From Polaribacter porphyrae (lineage in GTDB: Bacteria > Bacteroidota > Bacteroidia > Flavobacteriales > Flavobacteriaceae), in NCBI RefSeq assembly GCF_002954685.1, contig NZ_MSCN01000001.1, positions 458,256 to 522,255 of the forward strand: DNA of 64,000 bases, written 5' to 3'. The translations under genes were made by a program, and so were the position numbers. The stretch's first letter is position 1, and each line of letters starts with the position of its first letter. The notes beneath the pieces are model-generated. The model was not told where the DNA came from. It ran no database searches and saw only the letters and a program-made list of their open reading frames with translations. This document shows positions 18,047 to 26,193 of the stretch, piece after piece.

Positions 18047-18865
18047 ATGTACAATTTATTAAAAGGAAAAAAAGGAATTATTTTTGGAGCATTAAACGAA
18101 CACTCAATTGCTTGGAAAGTAGCAGAAAGAGCACATGAAGAAGGTGCTACTTTTGTATTAACAAACGCACCAATTGCTTTAAGAATGGGACAGTTAAATG
18201 CACTAGCAGAAAAAACAGGTTCTCAAGTTATTGGAGCAGATGCCACTTCTATTGACGATTTAACCAACTTGGTTGAAAAATCTATGGAAATTTTAGGAGG
18301 TAAAATTGACTTTGTTTTACATTCAATTGGTATGTCTGTAAATGTTAGAAAAGGTAAACATTATACAGATCCTAAATACGACTTCACTACAAAAGGTTGG
18401 GATATTTCAGCAGTATCTTTTCATAAAGTAATGAATGTTTTATACAACAAGAATGCCATGAGCGAGTGGGGATCAATTGTAGCATTAACATACATGGCTG
18501 CTCAACGTGTTTTTCCAGATTATAATGATATGGCAGATAATAAAGCCTATTTAGAAAGCATTGCACGTAGTTTTGGGTATTTCTTTGGTAGAGATTATAA
18601 AGTACGTGTCAACACAATTTCACAATCCCCAACACCAACTACTGCAGGTAGTGGAGTTAAAGGTTTTGATGGTTTTATTGAGTATGCAGAAAAAATGTCT
18701 CCTTTAGGAAACGCTACAGCTTTAGAATGTGCAGATTATACCATTTCTTTATTTTCAGATTTAACTAAAAAAGTTACATTACAAAACTTATTTCATGATG
18801 GAGGATTCTCTAACATGGGTGTAAGTGACCCAATTATGGATAAATTTGTAGGAGAAGAAGATTAG
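18047..18865 (+). CDS. fabI: enoyl-[acyl-carrier-protein] reductase FabI
   Basis: 272 aa cytosolic short-chain dehydrogenase that reduces enoyl-ACP in the last step of each fatty-acid elongation round. The NADH-binding turn is IIFGALNEHSIAW, the LHSIGMS segment is the FabI-type fourth strand, and the catalytic pair is Tyr159-x6-Lys166, with the extra FabI tyrosine at Tyr149 (ALTYM). This is the divergent Bacteroidota branch, slightly longer than E. coli FabI. Downstream is a 233-bp gap filled by interspersed repeats. Confidence 0.94.
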   Translation: MYNLLKGKKGIIFGALNEHSIAWKVAERAHEEGATFVLTNAPIALRMGQLNALAEKTGSQVIGADATSIDDLTNLVEKSMEILGGKIDFVLHSIGMSVNVRKGKHYTDPKYDFTTKGWDISAVSFHKVMNVLYNKNAMSEWGSIVALTYMAAQRVFPDYNDMADNKAYLESIARSFGYFFGRDYKVRVNTISQSPTPTTAGSGVKGFDGFIEYAEKMSPLGNATALECADYTISLFSDLTKKVTLQNLFHDGGFSNMGVSDPIMDKFVGEED

Positions 18866-18868
18866 CCT

Positions 18869-18897
18869 TGTCATTGCGAACATAGTGAAGCAATCTG
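18869..18897. repeat. TGTCATTGCGAAC-type repeat fragment
   Basis: TGTCATTGCGAAC followed by GTGAAGCAATCTG, a short imperfect palindrome (ATTGC/GCAAT) of the kind scattered through Bacteroidota intergenic DNA; a relative lies at 26056-26099. Confidence 0.5.
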
Positions 18898-18907
18898 TTT
18901 ATTTTTT

Positions 18908-19002
18908 TGAAGCCAGAAACCTGCTTTCACTACTCGCTTTTTATTTTTCCAAAATAAAAGAGCTCAAACAAACCGTTCAATCAGGGCTAAACTTGTTTGC
19001 TA
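18908..19002 (+). repeat. structured intergenic repeat, copy A
   Basis: Shares blocks with copy B (55296-55392): TGAAGC, CCTGCTTTC, ACTCGCTTTTT, AGAGCTCAAACAAA, TTCAATCAGGGCTAAACT and GTTTGC. Its central hairpin pairs GCTTTTTATTTT with AAAATAAAAGAGC (18936-18963, one bulge). In copy B the stem has G-C/C-G pairs where copy A has A-T pairs, so pairing is kept while sequence changes. It sits between fabI and a glycosyltransferase gene. A 67-codon open frame across it is not credible. Confidence 0.75.
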
Positions 19003-19098
19003 ACAAAAAGATATCTAAAATTGAAAGTTCTTATTTAAAAGCTTTCAATTTTTTTATTTCTTATTTTTGGGACTTTATAGCATTATAACAATACAACT

Positions 19099-20055
19099 TT
19101 GAAACTCAATTTCTCCATAATAATCCCAGTTTACAATCGCCCAAAAGAAATTAACGAATTGTTAGAAAGTCTAACAAAACAAGATTTTAATAATGATTTT
19201 GAGGTTGTAATTGTTGAAGATGGTTCAACAGAAACTTCAGAAAAAGTGATTGAGAACTATCAATCTCAATTAAACATCAACTATTTTTTTAAAGAAAACA
19301 GTGGAGCAGGAGCTAGCCGAAATTTTGGAATGCAAAAAGCTTCTGGTAATTATTTTATCATTTTAGATTCAGATGTTATTGTTCCTCCCCAATATTTAAC
19401 CACAGTAAAAAATACGCTAGAAAGCAATTATACAGATGCTTTTGGTGGTCCAGATGCAGCACATCATAGCTTTACAGCATTACAAAAAGCCATTAATTAT
19501 TCTATGACGAGTTTTTTAACAACTGGCGGAATTCGTGGAAAGAAAAAAGGAGTAGGGAAGTTCCAATTACGAAGTTTTAATTTAGGGATTTCTAAAAAAG
19601 CTTTTGAAATAACTCAAGGTTTTTCTAAAATGAAAACAGGAGAAGATATCGATTTAACCTTTCGATTATGGGAAAATGGTTTTGAAACACAATTAATAAC
19701 AGAAGCATTTGTATATCACAAACGAAGAAGTACAATAAAACAATTTTTTAAACAAACCTATGCTTTTGGTACAGCCAGACCAATTTTGAATAAAAAATAT
19801 CCTGAAAGTGCTAAACTCACATTTTGGTTTCCAAGTGTTTTTATTTTGGGTTTCGATTTAAGTATTTTGTTACTATTTTTTAGAATTTCAGAATTGCTAG
19901 ATGTGTATTTCTTTTATTTTATTATTCTTTTATTAGATTCTTTATTTAGAACTCAAAAAATAAAAGTTGCTTTCTTAAGCGTAATCACTTCATTTACTCA
20001 ATTTTTAGGATATGGATTAGGTTTTTTAAAATCACAATTTTTTAGAAAAAAATAA
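19099..20055 (+). CDS. family 2 glycosyltransferase, membrane-anchored
   Basis: 318 aa GT-A glycosyltransferase transferring a sugar from a nucleotide-sugar to an unknown acceptor at the inner membrane. Visible: the N-terminal FSIIIPVYNRPKEI strand, VEDGSTE (first Asp), the DxD-type LDSDVIVP (~residues 92-99), the GEDIDLTFRL acceptor-side motif, and two C-terminal hydrophobic stretches (~248-312) that would anchor the protein. The start is TTG at 19099; no upstream or close ATG exists in frame. It is preceded by the structured repeat and converges with the M16 protease gene across a shared terminator. Confidence 0.9.
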   Translation: MKLNFSIIIPVYNRPKEINELLESLTKQDFNNDFEVVIVEDGSTETSEKVIENYQSQLNINYFFKENSGAGASRNFGMQKASGNYFIILDSDVIVPPQYLTTVKNTLESNYTDAFGGPDAAHHSFTALQKAINYSMTSFLTTGGIRGKKKGVGKFQLRSFNLGISKKAFEITQGFSKMKTGEDIDLTFRLWENGFETQLITEAFVYHKRRSTIKQFFKQTYAFGTARPILNKKYPESAKLTFWFPSVFILGFDLSILLLFFRISELLDVYFFYFIILLLDSLFRTQKIKVAFLSVITSFTQFLGYGLGFLKSQFFRKK

Positions 20056-20083
20056 AGCCCTCAAGAAATTGAGAGCTTTATTA
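20054..20083. terminator. bidirectional terminator
   Basis: AAAGCCCTC (20054-20062) pairs with GAGAGCTTT (20071-20079) with one C-A mismatch; loop 8 nt. On the minus strand it is followed by a strong T-run (complement of 20042-20053), fitting the M16 gene. Confidence 0.75.
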
Positions 20084-20109
20084 AATATTTACTTATTCTT
20101 ATTTAATTT

Positions 20110-22950
20110 TTATTTTTCAGGGTTTAAAATCCCTAAAATATAACCATCAGTTAAATACTTTTTAGCTACTTTTTGAATATCAGCTTTTGTAAGAGCATTT
20201 ACTCTTTCTTCAAAATTCATAGTATCAGATGCATCATTTTTCATGTAATCGATATTCTTAATTAGATTTAACCAATATCTGTTTCTTTTTACACTTTCTT
20301 TATGATCTAAAATTTGAGCTTTTTTTGTTTTACTTAAATCTTCATCTGTAGGTCCATTTTTTACAACATTCTCAATTTCTTTAACAGCAATGTTTTTTAA
20401 TTTCTCTACATTTTCTGGTGCACAAGGAAAAGAAATTGAAAAGTTATAACGTCCATAAGGCATTTTAGAGATATTACCTCTGGTTCTAGAAGAATATACA
20501 CCACCTTCTTGCTCACGTAATTTTTCTGTTAATTTAATACCGATAATTTCGCCCAAACTTTTAAAAGCTAGTGCTTCTTTTTTATCATATTCAGTTTCTC
20601 CTTGATAAATTATTCTAACATTACTTTTCGGATCTTTACCTTTATTTACCACTTTAGTATGCGATCCTTTTATAGGTCTAAAATCACTTACCTTGTAGTT
20701 TTCATTTGAATTTTTACCAGGTAAACTGGCAATGTATTTCATGGCTAATCTCGCAAGTTTTCTCTCATCAATATTCCCTACAAAGTAGAAATTAAAATCT
20801 CCTGCATCAGCAAAACGTTCTTTATATTTTTTATACGCTAAATCATAATCAGCAGCATCATACTTTTCTACGGAAGGAAAACCTGTGTAACGTGGATTGT
20901 CAGCATTCATAAAATCTGACATTTCTTTTTGAAAAAAGAAATTAGGGCTAGCTAATAAATTACCTAAAAAACTTTTATTTTTATTTATTGATGACTTAAA
21001 TGCTTTTTCATCTTTATTTAATGCTGTAAAATATAAATGTACTTGTTGAAATAAAATTTCTAAATCTTTAGGAGATGCAGAGCCATTAAAACCTTCACTT
21101 ATGCCTCCTATGTAAGGTCTAGCATTTGCTATTTTACCAGACATCATTTTAGACATATCAGAAATTGTATATCCATTAATTCCTGCATCTGTTAATGCTC
21201 CATTTGCAAAAGAAGTCGCTTTTAATTCTTCATCAGTATACAAAGAAGTTCCTCCATAACTATAAGCCGTAAATAAAATTTCATCATTTTTAAAATCGGT
21301 TTTCTTATAAGTTACTTTTGCACCATTTTCTAAAGTAAAGGTTTTTGTGCTTAATTCTTTATTTTCAGAAAAACCAGTAATTTTACCCATAGAAGGTTCA
21401 TTTGTAATTAAAGAAGCTGCGACTTCTTTATCTTCATAAGGTTTTAATTCTTTTGTTTTAACAGCTTCTAAAGCATTTAAAACTTGTGCTTCTGTCACTA
21501 CTTTTTTTGGACCTGTAATAATAATTACACGATTATCATCATATATATAATCTTGAATAACATTATTAACTTCTTCTAATGTAATTGAAGGAAGTATTTT
21601 CTTATTCATATCAAACCTCCAAGCTACTCCTGGTATTGGTCTTTCATCTAAAAAATTACTTACATAAGCACCTACTATTCTTCCAGATTCATTTTTATCA
21701 CGATTTTTATAAGATTTTTCTAAACGAGCCATTACATTTTTTTTAGCTCTATCTAATTCACCCTTTTTAAATCCAAAACGTTTTACCCTTTCACTCTCTT
21801 CTAACAAAGCATTTAAACCTTTTAATTGCCCATCTGCACTTGTAGTTGCTTGTGATTGATATGCTTCTCTATTTCTTGCATAAGTTCCACCATGATAACT
21901 AAAACCGAATACGAATGGTGGGTTTTCTGCATTTCTTAATTCATCTAAACGATTATTAATCATTTGCGTAAAAAGAGATTGTACAATAGAATTTCTGTAA
22001 TCTAAAACTGTTTTTGTAGGTGTAGCATCTTCACGATCTTTATACATTAACTGAACTCTAGCAAAAGGAGTTTCTTTATCTGCTTCTATGGCTACAAAAG
22101 TTTCTTTATGATTTTTTATCGAGAATGATTTTCTTTCTCTCGGATTTTTTGAAACGGGAACATCGCTAAAATATTTTTTGATTTTGTTTTCTAGTTGTGC
22201 TACATCTACATCACCTACAGCAATTACAGCCATTAAATCTGGTCTATACCAATCTTTTTGAAAACGTCTAATACTTTCATAAGAGAAATTTTTGATACTT
22301 TCTTCAGTTCCAATTGGTAATCTGTCAGCGTATTTAGAGCCAAACATCATTTTAGGAAGGTATTTTTCCATCATTCTGCTATCAGCACCTCTCCTAGATC
22401 TGTACTCTTCTAGTACAACTCCACGTTCTTCATCAATATCTTTTTCTTCTAATAAAGCATTACCAGCCCAATCTCGAATTATTTGGAAACCTTTATCTAA
22501 TTTTGCTTCATCATCACTAGGAATAGGTAAAATGTATACAGTTTGATCAAAACCTGTGTAAGCATTTAAATCTGCACCAAATTTTACACCTATAGATTGT
22601 AAGTAATTGATTAATTCGTTCTTTTTAAAGTTTTTGGTTCCATTAAAATTCATGTGTTCCATAAAATGGGCAACACCTAATTGATCATTATCTTCTAAAA
22701 TAGAACCTGCATTTATAGCCAAACGTAACTCAACTTTATCAGCAGGTTTTCCATTATTTTTAATATAATAGGTTATTCCGTTTGATAATTTTCCAATTTT
22801 AACACTTGGATCGATAGGAATTTCAGGTGATTTAACTTCTTCTTTTACCACCTTTTCAACTTCTTTTATTTTCTTCTCAACTGCTTTTTTTTGAGAATCG
22901 CAAGAAGCCATTATAGAGGTTAATAATACAATATATAGGATTTTTTTCAT
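20110..22950 (-). CDS. M16 (pitrilysin/insulinase) zinc protease, lipoprotein
   Basis: 946 aa secreted protease with two M16 halves. The signal peptide ends in SIMASC with Cys17 lipidated, then a Lys/Glu-rich linker (residues 20-40). The inverted zinc motif HFMEH occupies residues 95-99, and the downstream glutamates are in DEERGVVLEEYRSR. The second half (~525-946) lacks the motif and is the usual inactive clamshell partner. Likely degrades peptides in the periplasm or at the outer membrane. Single gene, convergent with the glycosyltransferase. Confidence 0.94.
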   Translation of the reverse strand: MKKILYIVLLTSIMASCDSQKKAVEKKIKEVEKVVKEEVKSPEIPIDPSVKIGKLSNGITYYIKNNGKPADKVELRLAINAGSILEDNDQLGVAHFMEHMNFNGTKNFKKNELINYLQSIGVKFGADLNAYTGFDQTVYILPIPSDDEAKLDKGFQIIRDWAGNALLEEKDIDEERGVVLEEYRSRRGADSRMMEKYLPKMMFGSKYADRLPIGTEESIKNFSYESIRRFQKDWYRPDLMAVIAVGDVDVAQLENKIKKYFSDVPVSKNPRERKSFSIKNHKETFVAIEADKETPFARVQLMYKDREDATPTKTVLDYRNSIVQSLFTQMINNRLDELRNAENPPFVFGFSYHGGTYARNREAYQSQATTSADGQLKGLNALLEESERVKRFGFKKGELDRAKKNVMARLEKSYKNRDKNESGRIVGAYVSNFLDERPIPGVAWRFDMNKKILPSITLEEVNNVIQDYIYDDNRVIIITGPKKVVTEAQVLNALEAVKTKELKPYEDKEVAASLITNEPSMGKITGFSENKELSTKTFTLENGAKVTYKKTDFKNDEILFTAYSYGGTSLYTDEELKATSFANGALTDAGINGYTISDMSKMMSGKIANARPYIGGISEGFNGSASPKDLEILFQQVHLYFTALNKDEKAFKSSINKNKSFLGNLLASPNFFFQKEMSDFMNADNPRYTGFPSVEKYDAADYDLAYKKYKERFADAGDFNFYFVGNIDERKLARLAMKYIASLPGKNSNENYKVSDFRPIKGSHTKVVNKGKDPKSNVRIIYQGETEYDKKEALAFKSLGEIIGIKLTEKLREQEGGVYSSRTRGNISKMPYGRYNFSISFPCAPENVEKLKNIAVKEIENVVKNGPTDEDLSKTKKAQILDHKESVKRNRYWLNLIKNIDYMKNDASDTMNFEERVNALTKADIQKVAKKYLTDGYILGILNPEK

Positions 22951-23089
22951 AGATATGAGGATTTAGTTAATAAAATGTATGCTAATATATTTCTTTTACT
23001 AGAATTAAACTAAAATTTTAGTTTAATTTTTTATATTTCTATATTTTTAATTAAAAACGAAATTGAGATTAAAAAGTTTCAAATTCTGC

Positions 23090-23097
23090 TATATTTG
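23090..23097 (+). promoter_or_regulatory. -7 box of the glycan-degradation cluster
   Basis: TATATTTG matches TAnnTTTG, 24 bp before the first GH92 start. A TTG lies 24 nt upstream (23063-23065), slightly far for a -33 element. Confidence 0.5.
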
Positions 23098-23121
23098 ATA
23101 TGATTTTAATCATCTATTTTA

Positions 23122-26055
23122 ATGAAATTTAAAAATATACTATATTTTATTGCTATATCTTTATTTATTTCTTGTACTACTAACATAGAAATTACATCCG
23201 CAAAAAAAGATAAATCCCTAATAACTTATGTAAATCCTTTTATAGGAACTGGTGGTCATGGACATACATATCCAGGAGCAACTATGCCTTTTGGAATGAT
23301 GCAATTAAGTCCAGATACACGTTTAGATGGTTGGGATGGATGTTCTGGATATCATTATTCAGATGATGAAATCTATGGGTTTTCCCACACACATTTAAGT
23401 GGAACAGGTGTTTCTGATTATGGAGATATTTTACTGATGCCAACTAACAAAGCCATTTTTAATAATGGAGCTGATGGAAAAGTAGGGTATAAATCTAAAT
23501 TTTCTCATGATAAAGAAATAGCTGAACCTGGTTATTATAAAGTTCATTTAGAAGATACAAATATTGATGTAGAGTTGACAATTTCTAAACGAAGTGGTAT
23601 TCATAAATATACTTTTAATGAAACACAGCAAGATTACATCATTTTAGATTTAGAACATAGAGATCAATTATTAGCTCATCAAATAGAGCAAGTTTCACCA
23701 AGAGTTATACATGGTTTTAGACACTCTAAAGCTTGGGCAACTAACCAAAAGCTATTTTTTTATATAGAGCTTTCTCATGAGGCATTGCTAAAATATCCAG
23801 CCTCAAAAAATCCTACTAAAACAGCTATGTCTATTCATAATCCAAAGAATGAGCCTGTTTATGTAAAAATAGGAATCTCTGCAGTTGATATTGAAGGAGC
23901 AAAGAAAAACCTACAAGAAGAAATTGGTGATAAAACTTTTGATGAAGTAAAAAAAGCAGCACAAGAAACTTGGGAAAATCAATTAGAGAAAATTGTAATA
24001 GAAGATAAAAATGAAGACAATAAAGTCAATTTTTATACTGCTATGTATCATACTATGATTGCTCCAAACTTATACCAAGATGTAGATGGAAGATATAGAG
24101 GAATGGATTTAGAAATTCATAAAACGAATGATTTTGACTATTATACTGTATTTTCACTTTGGGATACCTATAGAGCAGCACATCCTTTGTATACTATTAT
24201 AGAACAAGATAGAACTAATGATTTTATCAATACTTTTTTAGCCAAATATGATGAAGGTGGTATCATGCCTATTTGGGATTTATCTGCTTGTTATACAGGT
24301 TGTATGATTGGGTATCATGCAGTGCCAGTAATTGCTGATGCCTATTTAAAAGGAATTAAAAATTACGATACAGAAAAAGCTTTGCAAGCGATGATACATT
24401 CTGCAACAAGAGATAAATTAGGTTTAGAAAGTTATAAAAATTATGGATTTATTCCTGTTGAAAAGGAATCTGAATCTGTGTCTAAAACTTTAGAATATGC
24501 TTATGATGATTGGACTATTGCACAAATGGCAAAAGCCATGAATAAGGAAGAAGTTTACAAAACCTATTCAGAAAGAGCTCAATATTACAAGAATGTTTTT
24601 GATCCATCATCACAATTTATGAGAGGTCGTTTTAGAAATACTTGGTTTGCACCTTTTGATCCTTATGAAGTGAATTTTAATTACACAGAAGCCAATTCTT
24701 GGCAATACAGTTTTTATGTACCACAAGATATTTCTGGTTTTATTGATTTATTAGGAGGTAAAAAAGCGTTAGAAAATCAACTTGATAAATTATTTACTGC
24801 AAAAAATGAAACTTCAGGAAGAAATCAAGCAGATATTACAGGTTTAATTGGGCAATATGCACATGGAAATGAACCCAGTCATCACATGGCTTATTTGTAC
24901 AACTTTGTAAATAAACCCCATAAAACCCAAGAAAAAGTGCATCAAATACTTACTGAATTATATACAAACACTCCAGATGGAATTTCTGGAAATGAAGATT
25001 GTGGACAAATGAGTGCTTGGTATATTTTTTCTTCTTTAGGGTTTTATCCTGTAACTCCTGCTAGTAATCAATACATTATTGGTAGCCCTTTATTTAATAA
25101 AGCAACTATTAAATTAGAAAACGGAAAAACGTTTACTGTAGAAATGGTTTACAAATCAGAAGAAAATATTTATATAAAATCAGCTAAATTAAATGGTAAA
25201 AATTATGAGTATTCCTACATCAATCATAATGATATTGTAAATGGAGGAACTCTAGTTTTTGAGATGACAAACAAACCTTCTAATTGGGGAACTAAAGATG
25301 AGTTTATTCCATCAACTTCTATAAAAGAGCACAAAATAGTTCCTGCACCTTTTATTGCAAAAGGAGATATTGCTTTTAAAGAATCAACTGAAGTTGAACT
25401 GAAATCTGTAGATGCAGCAGCTAACATTTATTTTTCTTTGGGTGATAAATACCAGAAATATAGTAGTCCTATTACAATTTCAGAGAAAGCTGCATTAAAA
25501 GTTTATGCTGAAAAAAATGGGTTAAAAAGTGCTACAATTACTACAGATTTTTATAAGATAGATTCTAATGTTAAAATTAAATTAGAAACTAAATATGCCA
25601 ATCAATACAATGCAGGTGGAGATAATGCTTTAATTGATGGAATAACAGGTACAGAAGATTTTAGAACAGGTACTTGGCAAGGGTATTTTGATGTTGATGT
25701 CATTGCTGTTGTAGATTTAGGAAGTGAAAAAGAAATTAATGAAATTTCAGTTGGTTTCTTACAAGACCAACGTAGTTGGATTTTTCTTCCAAAAGAAGTA
25801 ATAATTCTTGGTTCTAAAGGAGGTAGATATTATCAAAAATTAGAAAATAAAAAATTTGATAACTCTCAACCTTCTGAAGATGTAAAAATTGAAAATGCAA
25901 TATTTAATTCTAATAAATATGGTAATAATTCGAAACCTAAATATAGATATATAAAAGTGCATGCTTTTAAATTAGGAAAACTTCCTAAATGGCATTTAGG
26001 ATACAAACATGATGGAAGAAGTTGGTTGTTTGTTGATGAAATTCAGATAAAATAA
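23122..26055 (+). CDS. GH92 alpha-mannosidase lipoprotein with C-terminal discoidin-type module
   Basis: 977 aa enzyme expected to remove alpha-linked mannose from N-glycans, calcium-dependent and inverting. The signal ends in LFISC (Cys18). GH92 hallmarks: VNPFIGTGGHGHTYPGA, PFGMMQLSPD, a GFSHTHLSGTG motif, Glu584 in AHGNEPSHH and Asp626 in GNEDCGQMSAWY. After the catalytic part (~residues 35-735) come a chitobiase-C-like strand domain (~745-815) and a discoidin/F5-8C-type module (~820-977) with ALIDGITGTEDFRTGTW and DVDVIAVVDLGSEKEI, likely for carbohydrate binding. First gene of a cluster with a second GH92, a glycosylasparaginase and a sugar permease. Confidence 0.95.
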   Translation: MKFKNILYFIAISLFISCTTNIEITSAKKDKSLITYVNPFIGTGGHGHTYPGATMPFGMMQLSPDTRLDGWDGCSGYHYSDDEIYGFSHTHLSGTGVSDYGDILLMPTNKAIFNNGADGKVGYKSKFSHDKEIAEPGYYKVHLEDTNIDVELTISKRSGIHKYTFNETQQDYIILDLEHRDQLLAHQIEQVSPRVIHGFRHSKAWATNQKLFFYIELSHEALLKYPASKNPTKTAMSIHNPKNEPVYVKIGISAVDIEGAKKNLQEEIGDKTFDEVKKAAQETWENQLEKIVIEDKNEDNKVNFYTAMYHTMIAPNLYQDVDGRYRGMDLEIHKTNDFDYYTVFSLWDTYRAAHPLYTIIEQDRTNDFINTFLAKYDEGGIMPIWDLSACYTGCMIGYHAVPVIADAYLKGIKNYDTEKALQAMIHSATRDKLGLESYKNYGFIPVEKESESVSKTLEYAYDDWTIAQMAKAMNKEEVYKTYSERAQYYKNVFDPSSQFMRGRFRNTWFAPFDPYEVNFNYTEANSWQYSFYVPQDISGFIDLLGGKKALENQLDKLFTAKNETSGRNQADITGLIGQYAHGNEPSHHMAYLYNFVNKPHKTQEKVHQILTELYTNTPDGISGNEDCGQMSAWYIFSSLGFYPVTPASNQYIIGSPLFNKATIKLENGKTFTVEMVYKSEENIYIKSAKLNGKNYEYSYINHNDIVNGGTLVFEMTNKPSNWGTKDEFIPSTSIKEHKIVPAPFIAKGDIAFKESTEVELKSVDAAANIYFSLGDKYQKYSSPITISEKAALKVYAEKNGLKSATITTDFYKIDSNVKIKLETKYANQYNAGGDNALIDGITGTEDFRTGTWQGYFDVDVIAVVDLGSEKEINEISVGFLQDQRSWIFLPKEVIILGSKGGRYYQKLENKKFDNSQPSEDVKIENAIFNSNKYGNNSKPKYRYIKVHAFKLGKLPKWHLGYKHDGRSWLFVDEIQIK

Positions 26056-26099
26056 CGTCATTGCGAAGAAAGTTTTTTCTACTTTCTGTGGCAATTTCA
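26056..26099. repeat. CGTCATTGCGAAG palindromic repeat
   Basis: ATTGCGAAGAAAG pairs with CTTTCTGTGGCAAT around a T-rich loop. Begins 1 bp after the first GH92 stop; could also act as a transcript-end hairpin. Related to 18869-18897. Confidence 0.6.
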
Positions 26100-26151
26100 T
26101 TATTAAATAACATATCGCTTCGTAAACTCGCAAATACAAAAATAAAATGTC

Positions 26152-26176
26152 TGTCATTCCTGCGAAAGCAGAAATC
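26152..26176. repeat. TGTCATTCCTGCGAAAGCAG repeat
   Basis: Short interspersed repeat whose core CTGC-GAAA-GCAG is a perfect GNRA-tetraloop hairpin, 17 bp ahead of the second GH92 start. Confidence 0.6.
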
Positions 26177-26193
26177 AATAATAAAATACAATC

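Noticed and set aside
18885..19088. 67-codon open frame between fabI and the glycosyltransferase gene
   Set aside because: It runs through the structured repeat and the TGTCATTGCGAAC fragment, and its sequence has no protein-like pattern; the frame is an accident of repeats.
25985..26191. minus-strand frames of 60-68 codons after the first GH92 gene
   Set aside because: They are antisense to the GH92 end and to two interspersed repeats; overlapping frames on the same strand show no coding preference.
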